A DNA stretch of 64,000 bases from Asanoa ishikariensis (lineage in GTDB: Bacteria; Actinomycetota; Actinomycetes; Mycobacteriales; Micromonosporaceae): NCBI RefSeq assembly GCF_900107455.1, contig NZ_FNQB01000003.1, positions 1,240,001 to 1,304,000 on the forward strand, in the 5' to 3' direction. The translations under genes and the position numbers were made by a program. Shown one piece after another: positions 41,611 through 50,041 of the stretch (within the stretch, counting starts at the first letter, position 1; each line of letters begins with the position of its first letter). The notes beneath the pieces are model-generated. The model made no database searches, was not told the DNA's origin, and saw only the letters and a program-made list of their open reading frames with translations.

Positions 41611-43059
41611 ATGAGCACGGTCAGGACAGCCCTGCACTGGATCAACGGCAAGTGGGTCGACTCGGCCCAGCACGGCGAGAGCGTCAACCCCGCCACCGGC
41701 GAGGTCGTGGGCCGCTACGCCGACGCCGGCCGCCACGAGGCGGAGGAGGCCGTACGTGCGGCGACGGCGGCCTTCCGCGAGAGCCGGTGGGCCGACGACA
41801 TGGAGTTCCGCACGAACGTGCTCCTGGAGATCGCCGCGTCCTTCCAGCGCCACGAGCGCGATCTGGCCGACCTCACGACGCTGGAGAACGGCAAGACGAT
41901 CGGCGAGGCGGAGTTCGAGGTCAGCTTCGCCAAGGGCAATTTCACCACGGCCGCCGCGCTCGCGCAGACCACGTACGGCCGGGTCATGGAGGTCGAGCCC
42001 GGCAAGCACACGATGGTGGTGCGGGAGCCCGTCGGGGTCGCCGCGGTGATCACGCCGTGGAACTCACCGACGGCGCTGCTGGCCCGCGACCTCGCACCCG
42101 CGCTCGCCGCCGGCTGCACGGCCGTGGTCAAGCTGCCGGGGCAGACGCCGTTGCTCAACGAGGCGATCAGTCGGGTCTTCGCCGACGTCCCGAGCCTGCC
42201 GACGGGCGTCGTCAACATCATCACCGAGAGCGGCAGCGAGGCCGCGAAGTGGCTGGTCGACAGCCCGGACGTCCCGGTGATCATGTTCACCGGCAGCACC
42301 CCGACCGGGCGAGCCATCGGCGCCTCCGCCGCGAAGCACGTCAAGCGGGTGGGTCTCGAGCTCGGCGGCAAGACACCGCACATCGTTTTCGACGACGCCG
42401 ACCTGGACCTGGCGCTGGCCGTCATCGAGAAGTCGCTGACCATCTTCACCGGCCAGTTCTGCATCACCGCCAGCCGGCTGATCGTCCAGCGCGGCGTGTA
42501 CGAGACGGTCAAACAGCGCCTCGCCGAACGCCTGGCCAACGTCACGGTCGGCCCCGGCTCCGACCGGTCCGTCGACATGGGAGCGCTCATCGACAAGGCC
42601 AGCGTCGCGCGAGTCGACCGGCTGGTCGAGGAGGCCATCGCCGGCGGCGCGGTCCCGGTCGTCCGCGGCGGCCCGGTCCGCGACGGCGACCTCGCCAACG
42701 GCGCGTTCTACCGGCCGACGCTGCTCGAGGTCACCGACTCGTCCCTACCCATCGTCCAGCAGGAGGTGTTCGGCCCGGTGCAGACGATCCAGGTCTTCGA
42801 CACCGAGGCGGAGGCGGTCGCGCTCGCCAACGACAGCGAGTTCGGTCTCGGCGCGAGCGTCTGGAGCAACGACGTGAACCGCCCGCTCCGGGTGGCGCGG
42901 AAGGTGCAGGCCGGGATGCTCTGGATCAACGACTGGGGCCAATTGCCGAACCAGTTCGAGATCGGCGGCTACAAGCAGAGCGGTGTCGGCCACGCCAACG
43001 GACCGGGCGGCATCGACCATTTCCTCGAATACAAGACGATCACCCAGAAGTTCGCCTGA
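41611..43059 (+). CDS. NAD(P)-dependent aldehyde dehydrogenase
   Basis: The 482-aa enzyme has the full ALDH signature. GLELGGKTPHIVF contains the general-base Glu near residue 250, and FTGQFCITASR contains the catalytic Cys near 285. VITPWNSPTALL lies in the cofactor domain, and QQEVFGPVQTIQVF near 385 is conserved. It oxidises an aldehyde to the acid. The gene is divergent from IclR and followed 7 bp later by an MFS gene. Together with the SDR and nitroreductase it suggests step-wise oxidation of an imported alcohol or aromatic, substrate unknown. Confidence 0.94.
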   Translation: MSTVRTALHWINGKWVDSAQHGESVNPATGEVVGRYADAGRHEAEEAVRAATAAFRESRWADDMEFRTNVLLEIAASFQRHERDLADLTTLENGKTIGEAEFEVSFAKGNFTTAAALAQTTYGRVMEVEPGKHTMVVREPVGVAAVITPWNSPTALLARDLAPALAAGCTAVVKLPGQTPLLNEAISRVFADVPSLPTGVVNIITESGSEAAKWLVDSPDVPVIMFTGSTPTGRAIGASAAKHVKRVGLELGGKTPHIVFDDADLDLALAVIEKSLTIFTGQFCITASRLIVQRGVYETVKQRLAERLANVTVGPGSDRSVDMGALIDKASVARVDRLVEEAIAGGAVPVVRGGPVRDGDLANGAFYRPTLLEVTDSSLPIVQQEVFGPVQTIQVFDTEAEAVALANDSEFGLGASVWSNDVNRPLRVARKVQAGMLWINDWGQLPNQFEIGGYKQSGVGHANGPGGIDHFLEYKTITQKFA

Positions 43060-43066
43060 GCCGGCC

Positions 43067-44467
43067 ATGACCAGCTCGCCTGTCGCCCGTACCGTCGCCG
43101 TCGCGGTGGTCGCGATCTTCGTGACCTACCTGCCCATCACCGCGGTGAGCGTCTCGCTGACCACGATCGGAGGCGCGACGGGCGCGTCGACGGCGGGCTT
43201 GCAATGGGTGACCGTCAGCTACATCATCCCGGTGGCGGCGGTGATCCTCTCCGCCGGCGTCTTCGGCGACCTGCACGGCCGGCGCCGGGTGTTTCTGATC
43301 GGCATGGCGCTGACGGCGGCGGGCACGGCCATCGCCGCCGCCAGCGCTACGGCCGGGTCGGCCGCCTTGGGCATCCTCTGCGCCGGGCAGGTGGTGACCG
43401 GGGTGGGCGGCGGGCTGATCGTGCCGACGACGCTCGGGCTCATCGCCCACGCCGTCCCGGAACCGGCCCGACGGGCACGGTTCGTCGCGATGTGGGCGAC
43501 CGGGCTCGTCGGCGGCCTCACGGTCGGACCGCTCGCCTCCGGCGTCATCCTGCGGTACGCCGGTTGGGGTTGGATCTTCACCCCGGTCACCGTGCTCGCG
43601 GTCGGCACCGCCGCCCTCGCGGCCCGATGGCTGCCCGAGTCCCGGTCACCGACCGGCCGGCACCTGGACTGGCCGGGCCAGATCTTCGCGTCCGTCGCCA
43701 TCGCGGCCAGCATCTTCGGCGTCATCGAGGGCGGGCAGGCCGGCTGGGGCTCGCCGCGCGCGGTCCTCGGCCTGGTCGCCGGCGCCGCCGCGCTGGCCGG
43801 ATTCCTCCGGGTCGAGACCCGCTCCACGTCGCCGCTGCTGAACCTGGCGCTGTTCCGCTCCCCCGCGTTCAGCGCGGCGGGCGTCGCGGCCCTGGTCGCC
43901 CTGTTCGCCCTGGTCGGCACGATCTTCCTGCTGAGCCTCTTCTTCGGTGCGGGGCAACACCTGTCGCCGCTGCAGATCGCGGTGAGGCTGCTGTTCCTCA
44001 ACGGCGTGACCGTCGTCGCCGGCCCGTTCGTCGGACGGCTGCTGGGCCGGTGGTCGCCGGTCGGCCTGTTGGCGTTCGGGCTGGCGCTCGGGGCGATCGC
44101 CATGCTCTGCCTGACCGGGCTGCGGGCCGGCGCCGGCATCGGGGACGCCGCCTGGCGGCTGGCCGTCCTCGGCGTCGCGGACGCGTTCATGCTCAGCGCG
44201 GTTGCGGTAGCCGCCATCCACCGGGTCCCGCACGATCTCGCCGCAATGGCCGCGGCCGGCAACACCGCGCTGCGCCAGTACGGCGGCACGCTCGGCCCCG
44301 CCGTCCTCGGCGCCGTTCTCACCACCCGGATGGGCTCCGGGGCGTCCATGGTGGACGCCCTGCACACCGCCCTGGCCCTCAACGCGGGGTTGCTCCTGGC
44401 CGCTGCCCTCGGTTGCGCGTTGGCGGCGCGCCTGGACCGTCAGCGGGTCGCGACGAGCAACACGTAG
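43067..44467 (+). CDS. MFS transporter (14-helix DHA2-like)
   Basis: The 466-aa protein has about 14 helices. LQWVTVSYIIPVAAVILSAGVFGDLHGRRRVFLIG carries the loop 2-3 GDLHGRR motif, and GQVVTGVGGGLIVPTTLGLI is the helix 4-5 segment of the DHA2 group. These are proton-driven antiporters. It starts at ATG 43067, seven bases after the aldehyde dehydrogenase stop, and belongs to that operon. Its 3' end overlaps the convergent flavin-reductase gene by 28 bp. Confidence 0.9.
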   Translation: MTSSPVARTVAVAVVAIFVTYLPITAVSVSLTTIGGATGASTAGLQWVTVSYIIPVAAVILSAGVFGDLHGRRRVFLIGMALTAAGTAIAAASATAGSAALGILCAGQVVTGVGGGLIVPTTLGLIAHAVPEPARRARFVAMWATGLVGGLTVGPLASGVILRYAGWGWIFTPVTVLAVGTAALAARWLPESRSPTGRHLDWPGQIFASVAIAASIFGVIEGGQAGWGSPRAVLGLVAGAAALAGFLRVETRSTSPLLNLALFRSPAFSAAGVAALVALFALVGTIFLLSLFFGAGQHLSPLQIAVRLLFLNGVTVVAGPFVGRLLGRWSPVGLLAFGLALGAIAMLCLTGLRAGAGIGDAAWRLAVLGVADAFMLSAVAVAAIHRVPHDLAAMAAAGNTALRQYGGTLGPAVLGAVLTTRMGSGASMVDALHTALALNAGLLLAAALGCALAARLDRQRVATSNT

Positions 44468-44820
44468 GCGCGGACGCGTGCCGGCCGCACGACCGCGCGG
44501 GCCCAGGCCGGAATCAGCGGCGTGCCGGCCGCGGCGTCGAGCAGGCGAACCTGACTCACTTCATGTCGCTGGCCCGCGCGGGTCAGCGCGACTCCCCCGG
44601 GTCCGCGCGCGTTGCGCAGCCACTGCACGTCGTCGCCGTAGAAGAGGGCGACCACCCAACCCTCGGGCGCCGGGAACGCCATGACCGGTGTCTGGTACGA
44701 ACGCCCGGACCGGCGGCCGACGTGGTGGATGACCGCCAGCGGCGGCACGCGTCGCGCCATCGGCACGATGAGCGGGTTGACCGTCTTACCGACCTTGCGA
44801 AACGAACGTGGCACCGGCAC
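44440..44820 (-). CDS. F420-type nitroreductase-family protein (Ddn-like)
   Basis: The 126-aa protein is a small split-barrel protein of the deazaflavin-dependent nitroreductase family. It has PLAVIHHVGRRSGRSYQTPVMAF (the Arg/Ser loop that holds the cofactor phosphate) and GWVVALFYGDDVQWLRNARGPG. GTG 44820 is chosen because GGAGG lies 5 bases upstream; a GTG at 44838 would add six residues. Cofactor F420 is expected in actinomycetes. Substrate is unknown. Confidence 0.88.
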   Translation of the reverse strand: MPVPRSFRKVGKTVNPLIVPMARRVPPLAVIHHVGRRSGRSYQTPVMAFPAPEGWVVALFYGDDVQWLRNARGPGGVALTRAGQRHEVSQVRLLDAAAGTPLIPAWARAVVRPARVRAYVLLVATR

Positions 44821-44954
44821 AGGAGCCTCCCACGACACGACGGCGGCTTGTGAACGCTATCGCGGGCGGCGATTCGACGTACATGGAATGTCGTGGACCC
44901 CCGGTGGGGCGGTGGCGAGCATGGGTCGATATCCGTATCGAAGGGAGTTCTGCT

Positions 44955-45908
44955 TTGCTCTCGTCAACATTCCGCCGGGTCCTGGCGGGCCTGTGCGTCA
45001 CCGTGCTGGCATCGGTCGGGCTGGCGGCCACCGGACCGCCGGCGTCGGCGGCCCCGCTCATCTGCAACACCGTCAACGACGTGTGGAACACCGGGGTAGG
45101 ACCCGACAAGGCCGCGGTCGCGTTTCCGACGTACGGCGGCTACCAGAGCGACTGTGATCTGCGGATGGACGAGAGCTGGAGCAATCCGGCGGTTCGCGTG
45201 CTGCAGTCCACGCTCAACGCCTGCTACGGGCCTTACGCGATCTACCACGGCCACGACGGCGGCAAGACCCGCCAACTCTCCGTCGACGGGGAGTACGGGC
45301 CCAACACGCTGGCCGCCGTCCAGGAGTTCCAACGCTGGTGGAACAGCCGCAATCCCGTGGGCGAGGCCGACCTCACCGTCGACGGCTACGCCGGCCCTAA
45401 CACCCGGTCGAAGATGAAATGGGTGAGCAACGGGCTCTACGGCGGGAGGTGCACCACCGTCGTCAAGAACCCGGAGATCACACCGACGGCGCCGCCCGGC
45501 GTGCGGGGAATACCGAACTACTCACCGGACTGCGTCATCAGCAGGACGGCGATAACCGCGTCGTTGCACGGCCGCAGCGTCTTCCTCGACCGGTGCGGCA
45601 ACGGCACCCGGGTCCGGATGGAGAACGCACCCGCGGGCGCCGTCGTCTCGGTCGACCGCTCGAACTTCCGGTCGCCCGATTACTGCGTCGACGACAAAGG
45701 CAAGCACGTCGACTGCTACCTGGACTCGTACGAGATCGGGGTGCGTTCCGAGAACCCCCGCTACCACTTCCGGGACGACAGCTCCCGCAGTGGTAACACC
45801 GTCGTGTCGCCATGGATCGCCGCGACCGACTACTACACCCGGCCCTGTTTGCTGCTGGTCGGGTACTACCAGTGCTGGAACAAGTGGTACGCGGACACTG
45901 ATGCCTGA
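44955..45908 (+). CDS. Secreted peptidoglycan-binding-domain protein
   Basis: The 317-aa product starts with TTG at 44955, eight bases after AAGGGAG. This start gives a clean signal peptide (FRRVLAGLCVTVLASVGLAA, cut before APLIC). A PG_binding_1 domain covers about residues 75-155, with NPAVRVLQSTLNACYG and QLSVDGEYGPNTLAAVQEFQ. The C-terminal half (160-317) is unknown, with paired Cys (DYCVDDKGKHVDCYLD, RPCLLLVGYYQCW) suggesting disulfides. It is probably held at the cell wall. An ATG-started reading from further upstream lacks a signal peptide. Confidence 0.83.
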   Translation: MLSSTFRRVLAGLCVTVLASVGLAATGPPASAAPLICNTVNDVWNTGVGPDKAAVAFPTYGGYQSDCDLRMDESWSNPAVRVLQSTLNACYGPYAIYHGHDGGKTRQLSVDGEYGPNTLAAVQEFQRWWNSRNPVGEADLTVDGYAGPNTRSKMKWVSNGLYGGRCTTVVKNPEITPTAPPGVRGIPNYSPDCVISRTAITASLHGRSVFLDRCGNGTRVRMENAPAGAVVSVDRSNFRSPDYCVDDKGKHVDCYLDSYEIGVRSENPRYHFRDDSSRSGNTVVSPWIAATDYYTRPCLLLVGYYQCWNKWYADTDA

Positions 45909-45911
45909 GCT

Positions 45912-45943
45912 GCACGGCTCGGCGGGTGACCGCCGAGCCGTGC
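45912..45943. terminator. Bidirectional terminator, 14-bp stem and GTGA loop
   Basis: GCACGGCTCGGCGG (45912-45925) and CCGCCGAGCCGTGC (45930-45943) pair perfectly over a 4-base loop, filling the 41-bp gap between two convergent genes. Confidence 0.85.
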
Positions 45944-45949
45944 GACAGC

Positions 45950-46948
45950 CTAGAAGTCGTCGTCGAAACCGACCGTGCCGGTGACGCCGACCTGGTACGC
46001 GGACACCCGGCGCTCGAAGAAGTTGGACAGCTCTTGCACGTCCTGCAACTCCATGAAGGCGAACGGGTTCTTGCTGCCGTAGCGCGGCGCCATGCCCAGC
46101 ACGGCCAACCGCCGGTCGGCCACATGCTCGAGATACGAGCGCATGTCGGCCGGCGACAGGCCGCTGACGCCTTGCTCCAGCAGGTCCTCGGCGAACTGCA
46201 CCTCGCAGTCCACCGCCTCCTCCATCATCGCGGTGACCTGTTTCTCCAGGTCGGCGTCGAACAGGTCCGGCTCTTCACGCCGGACCGTGTCGACCACGTC
46301 GAACGCGAACGCCATGTGCATCGACTCGTCGCGGAACACCCAGTTGGTGCCGCTGGCCAGTCCATGCAGGACGCCGCGGGAGCGCAGGAAGTACACGTAC
46401 GCGAAGGCGCCGTAGAAGAACAGGCCCTCGATGCAGGCGGCGAAGCAGATCAGGTTGAGCAGGAACGCTCGGCGGTCGTCGCGGGTCTTCAGCTCGCGCA
46501 GCTCGAAGATCGAGTCGATCCACTTGAAGCAGAACTCGGCCTTGCGCCGGATGGACGGGATGTTCTCGACCGCGGCGAACGCCTCGAACCGCTGCTGCTC
46601 GTCCGGCACGTACGTGTCGAGCAGGTTGAGATAGAACTGGACGTGCACGGCCTCCTCGAAGAGCTGCCGCGACAGGTAGAGCCGGCCCTCCGGCGAGTTG
46701 ACGTGCTGGTAGAGGTTGAGGACCAGGTTGTTGGCGACGATGGTGTCGCCGGTCGCGAAGAACGCCACCAGCCGCGAGACGAGGTGCTGCTCGGCGGGCG
46801 AGAGCTTGGCCAGGTCGGCGAGGTCGGTGTGCAGGTCCACCTCCTCGACCGTCCAGGTGTTCTTGATGGCGTCCTTGAAGCGGTCGAAGAACTCCGGGTA
46901 GCGCATCGGCCGCAGGGTCAGGTCGAGTCCGGGGTTGAGCAGGGTCAC
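45950..46948 (-). CDS. nrdB: Class I ribonucleotide reductase, beta subunit
   Basis: The 332-aa protein carries the dimetal ligands: LFEEAVHVQFY holds the Glu, the His three residues later and, four further, the Tyr expected to be the radical site; RDESMHMAF holds the second Glu/His pair. It supplies the radical for reduction of ribonucleotides to deoxyribonucleotides. The C-terminus ends GTVGFDDDF, the acidic aromatic tail that docks on the alpha subunit. GTG 46948 overlaps the nrdA stop (GTGA), so the subunits are coupled. No nrdS/nrdR gene follows. Confidence 0.95.
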   Translation of the reverse strand: MTLLNPGLDLTLRPMRYPEFFDRFKDAIKNTWTVEEVDLHTDLADLAKLSPAEQHLVSRLVAFFATGDTIVANNLVLNLYQHVNSPEGRLYLSRQLFEEAVHVQFYLNLLDTYVPDEQQRFEAFAAVENIPSIRRKAEFCFKWIDSIFELRELKTRDDRRAFLLNLICFAACIEGLFFYGAFAYVYFLRSRGVLHGLASGTNWVFRDESMHMAFAFDVVDTVRREEPDLFDADLEKQVTAMMEEAVDCEVQFAEDLLEQGVSGLSPADMRSYLEHVADRRLAVLGMAPRYGSKNPFAFMELQDVQELSNFFERRVSAYQVGVTGTVGFDDDF

Positions 46949-49317
46949 TGGCAGGCCTCGCAGCTCTCGGGGTTTTCGAGGGAGCAGGCCAGAGCCTCGG
47001 CGTCGGCCACGACGGGCAAGGTCTGGACCAGGGAGACGGTGGCCTGCTGGATCCGGGTCGCGGGACGCGACCGCAGGTAGTACGTGGTCTTCAGCCCGGA
47101 CTTCCAGGCGTAGAGGTACATCGAGGAGAGCTTGCCGATGGTCGGCGCGCTCAGGAACAGGTTCAACGACTGCGACTGGTCGATGTACGGCGCCCGCGCC
47201 GCGGCCAGGTCGATCAGCGCCCGCTGCGGAAGCTCCCACGCGGTGCGGAACAGCTCGCGGACGTCGGCGGGCAGGCTGTCGATGCCCTGCACGGAACCCT
47301 CGGCCCGCTTGATCTGGTCGCGGACCTCGGGCGTCCAGCTACCGAGCGCCTTGAGCTCGCGTACCAGATAGTTGTTGATCTGGAGGAACTCGCCGGACAT
47401 GGTCTCGCGCTTGAACAGGTTGGACACCTGCGGCTCGATGCACTCGTAGCAGCCGGCGATCGACGCGATGGTCGCCGTCGGCGCGATCGCGACCAGCAGC
47501 GAGTTGCGCAGACCGGTCGTGGCGATCCTGCCGCGCAACGCGTCCCAGCGCGCGGTCCGCGTGGGCGTGGCGCCCCACAGGTCCGGGTGCAGGTCGCCGT
47601 TCGCGGCGCGGGTCTCCGGGAACGACGGGTGCGCGCCGAACTGCTCCGCCAGAGCGGCCGAGGCCTCCAGCGCGGTCAGGAGAATCTCCTCCTGTACGCG
47701 GGTCGACAGCTCACGGGCCGCGTCGGAGTCGAACGGCAGCCGCAGGCTGAAGAACGCGTCCTGCAGACCCATCAGGCCCAGCCCGACCGGCCGCCAGCGC
47801 GGGTTCGACGCGGCCGCCTGCTCCGACGGGTAGTAGTTGATGTCGATGACCCGGTCGAGGAAGACCACAGCGGTACGCACGGTCGCGCGCAGCTTGTCCC
47901 AGTCGACGCCGTCACCGGCCAGGTGCGCGCCGAGGTTGATCGAGCCGAGGTTGCAGACCGCGGTCTCGTCGTCGGAGTTGACCTCGAGGATCTCGGTGCA
48001 CAGGTTGGACAGGTGGATCGCGTTGCCCGGCGCGCCGGTCTGGTTGGACAGCTTGTTCGACGGGTCCTTGAACGTCATCCAGCCGTTGCCGGTCTGCGCG
48101 AGCGTGCGCATCATCCGCCCGTACAGGTCGCGCGCCTTGACGGTCTTGACGGCCTTCTTCTCCGCGGCGCGGTACGCCTCGTCGAACGCCTCCCCGAACA
48201 GGTCGGGCAGCTCCGGCGCGTCGGACGGGTCGATCAGGGACCAGTCCTCGTCGGCCTCGACGCGGCGCATGAACTCGTCCGGGATCCAGTTGGCCAGGTT
48301 GAGGTTGTGCGTCCGCCGGGAGTCCTCACCGGTGTTGTCGCGCAGCTCCAGGAACTCCTCGACGTCCGGGTGCCACGGCTCCAGGTAGACGCACGCCGCG
48401 CCCTTGCGCCGGCCGCCCTGGTTGACCGCGGCCACGCCCGCGTCGAGGGTCTTGAGGAACGGCACGATCCCGTTCGACTTGCCGTTGGTGCCGCGGATCA
48501 GGGCGCCCCGGCCACGGATCCGCGACCACGAGATGCCGATGCCGCCGGAGAACTTGGACAGCTTGGCGACCTGGTGGTAGCGCTCGTAGATCGAGTCGAG
48601 CTCGTCGCGCGGCGAGTCGACCAGGAAGCAGGACGACATCTGGGTGTGCCGGGTGCCGGAGTTGAACAGGGTCGGCGAGCTGGGCAGATACGCGAGGCTG
48701 GACATGAGCCGGTAGAAGGCGATCGCCTCGGCCGGGTTCGTGGACAGTCCACATGCGACCCGCAACAGCCAGTACTGCGGCGTCTCGACCACGAGGCGGG
48801 TCTGCGGGTGCCGCAGCAGGTAGCGGTCGGCCACCGTACGCAGGCCGAAGTACTCGAAGCGCCGGTCACCGTCGGGGTCGATGGCGTCGTCGAGCTTGCG
48901 GGCGTTGCGCGCCACGAAAGCTGCGGTCTCGTCGCCGATCAGGCCCTGGTCGTACGCGTACCGGATCGACTGGCTGAAGCTCGCGACGCCCTGGCCGCGG
49001 ACCTCCTTGTCGACGTACGCCGCCAGCAGCCGCGCCGCCAGCCGCGAGTACTGCGGCTCCTCGCCGATCAACTCCGCGGCGGTCTGGATCGACAGCTTGT
49101 CGAGCTCGGCCGTGGTGGCACCGTCGTACAACCCGCTGATCGTCTTGGTCGCGACCCGAAGCGGGTCGACCTCGTCGAGGTCACCGACCCACAACTCGAC
49201 CGCCCTGACGATCTTGTTGACGTCGACCGGCTCGAGGTCGCCGTTGCGCTTGCGGACCTGCATCGCGTGCCGTCGCTGCTCCGGCACGGCGGGCGCCTTC
49301 TCCTGGGTGACCGTCAT
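46945..49317 (-). CDS. nrdA: Class I ribonucleotide reductase, alpha subunit
   Basis: The 790-aa protein begins with an ATP-cone (MQVRKRNGDLEPVDVNKIVRAVE, residues 19-41) for allosteric activity control. The catalytic core has SSCFLVDS (first active-site Cys), NLCTEILEV and the CNLGSINL loop. The tail ends ESCEACQ, whose two Cys re-reduce the active site. ATG 49317 with GGGGG upstream is the family start. The open frame that continues upstream crosses the riboswitch and is not coding. Expression should be set by the cobalamin riboswitch at 49453-49638 and NrdR boxes beyond it. Confidence 0.95.
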   Translation of the reverse strand: MTVTQEKAPAVPEQRRHAMQVRKRNGDLEPVDVNKIVRAVELWVGDLDEVDPLRVATKTISGLYDGATTAELDKLSIQTAAELIGEEPQYSRLAARLLAAYVDKEVRGQGVASFSQSIRYAYDQGLIGDETAAFVARNARKLDDAIDPDGDRRFEYFGLRTVADRYLLRHPQTRLVVETPQYWLLRVACGLSTNPAEAIAFYRLMSSLAYLPSSPTLFNSGTRHTQMSSCFLVDSPRDELDSIYERYHQVAKLSKFSGGIGISWSRIRGRGALIRGTNGKSNGIVPFLKTLDAGVAAVNQGGRRKGAACVYLEPWHPDVEEFLELRDNTGEDSRRTHNLNLANWIPDEFMRRVEADEDWSLIDPSDAPELPDLFGEAFDEAYRAAEKKAVKTVKARDLYGRMMRTLAQTGNGWMTFKDPSNKLSNQTGAPGNAIHLSNLCTEILEVNSDDETAVCNLGSINLGAHLAGDGVDWDKLRATVRTAVVFLDRVIDINYYPSEQAAASNPRWRPVGLGLMGLQDAFFSLRLPFDSDAARELSTRVQEEILLTALEASAALAEQFGAHPSFPETRAANGDLHPDLWGATPTRTARWDALRGRIATTGLRNSLLVAIAPTATIASIAGCYECIEPQVSNLFKRETMSGEFLQINNYLVRELKALGSWTPEVRDQIKRAEGSVQGIDSLPADVRELFRTAWELPQRALIDLAAARAPYIDQSQSLNLFLSAPTIGKLSSMYLYAWKSGLKTTYYLRSRPATRIQQATVSLVQTLPVVADAEALACSLENPESCEACQ

Positions 49318-49452
49318 GTCCCCCTCCTCACGACCAAAACCCGAGGTCGTCGGACACGCAGGGAGACGCCACCGACCCGCGACGCGACGCGGCTCGGTGC
49401 TGGCGTCGGCCGTCCCACGCGGCCTTCGACCGCCGCACCCCGGACGGCGTGC

Positions 49453-49638
49453 GGCGCACTGGCAGGTCTTCGGACTCGTGGGCGCTTGCACGCTCCTACT
49501 GGCCGTCGCTTCCCAGGCCGAGGGCCCAGTGCTTCGTTGACGGCGGTCGTTCCCACTCACCGCTGCGGGGCAGTCCCGGATTCGCACCGGGTTCCCTGTT
49601 GCCTCGACCATCCGGTGAGGACGGCCGAACCAGCTGCG
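49453..49638 (-). ncRNA. Cobalamin riboswitch controlling nrdAB
   Basis: On the minus strand the leader reads GGGAACCCGGTGCGAATCC, then GGGACTGCCCCGCAGCGGTG, and later GACGGCCAGTAGGAGCG (the B12 box region) and CGAAGACCTGCC closing the P1 stem. This order and the strictly conserved blocks define the AdoCbl riboswitch. It lies 136 bases before the nrdA ATG. In streptomycetes the class Ia nrd operon is controlled the same way, repressing it when B12 lets the class II enzyme work. Confidence 0.93.
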
Positions 49639-49641
49639 AGA

Positions 49642-49660
49642 GACACCATATATGGGTGTC
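49642..49660. promoter_or_regulatory. NrdR box 1
   Basis: GACACCATATATGGGTGTC resembles the NrdR consensus ACACwATATATwGTGT, with one extra base on the right side. It lies upstream of the nrd riboswitch, where the promoter should be. Confidence 0.6.
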
Positions 49661-49674
49661 ACCACGAAACACCA

Positions 49675-49688
49675 ACACCAGATGGTGT
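49675..49688. promoter_or_regulatory. NrdR box 2
   Basis: ACACCAGATGGTGT is a perfect dyad (ACACCA / TGGTGT around two bases). Its centre is about 30 bp, three helical turns, from box 1. Paired boxes at such spacing are how NrdR normally binds. Confidence 0.55.
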
Positions 49689-49753
49689 GCCGGCGTGTTG
49701 CGTGATGTGCGTCGCTCCCCCTTCGCTGGTGGCGCCCTCTACGATGAGCGACA

Positions 49754-49933
49754 GTGCTGGTTCGCCTGCGGTTCACCGGAGGCGTCGTAAGAGGGAACCT
49801 GGTGTAAATCCGGGACTGCCCCGCAGCGGTAAGTGGGAACGACCGCCGTCGAAGACACTGGGCCACCCGGCCTGGGAAGTGACGGCCAGTAGGAACGTGC
49901 ACAGCGCCCACGAGTCCGAAGACCTGCCCGCAC
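49754..49933 (+). ncRNA. Cobalamin riboswitch controlling metE
   Basis: The plus strand reads GGGAACCTGGTGTAAATCC, GGGACTGCCCCGCAGCGGTA, GACGGCCAGTAGGAACG and CGAAGACCTGCC in riboswitch order. P1 is closed by GTGC at 49754 and GCAC at 49930-49933. It ends 108 bases before the metE start. It is very similar, base for base, to the nrd riboswitch on the opposite strand over the 3' two thirds. Confidence 0.93.
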
Positions 49934-50041
49934 CGCGTACGCGACCGCGTGCGCCGCCGACGGCCTCTCGGGAGGGCCAGGGCCGCCGTTCCTCGCGCCC
50001 TGGGTGGTTGTCGGCCACTTCGAGGGAAGGAACACCCGCAG

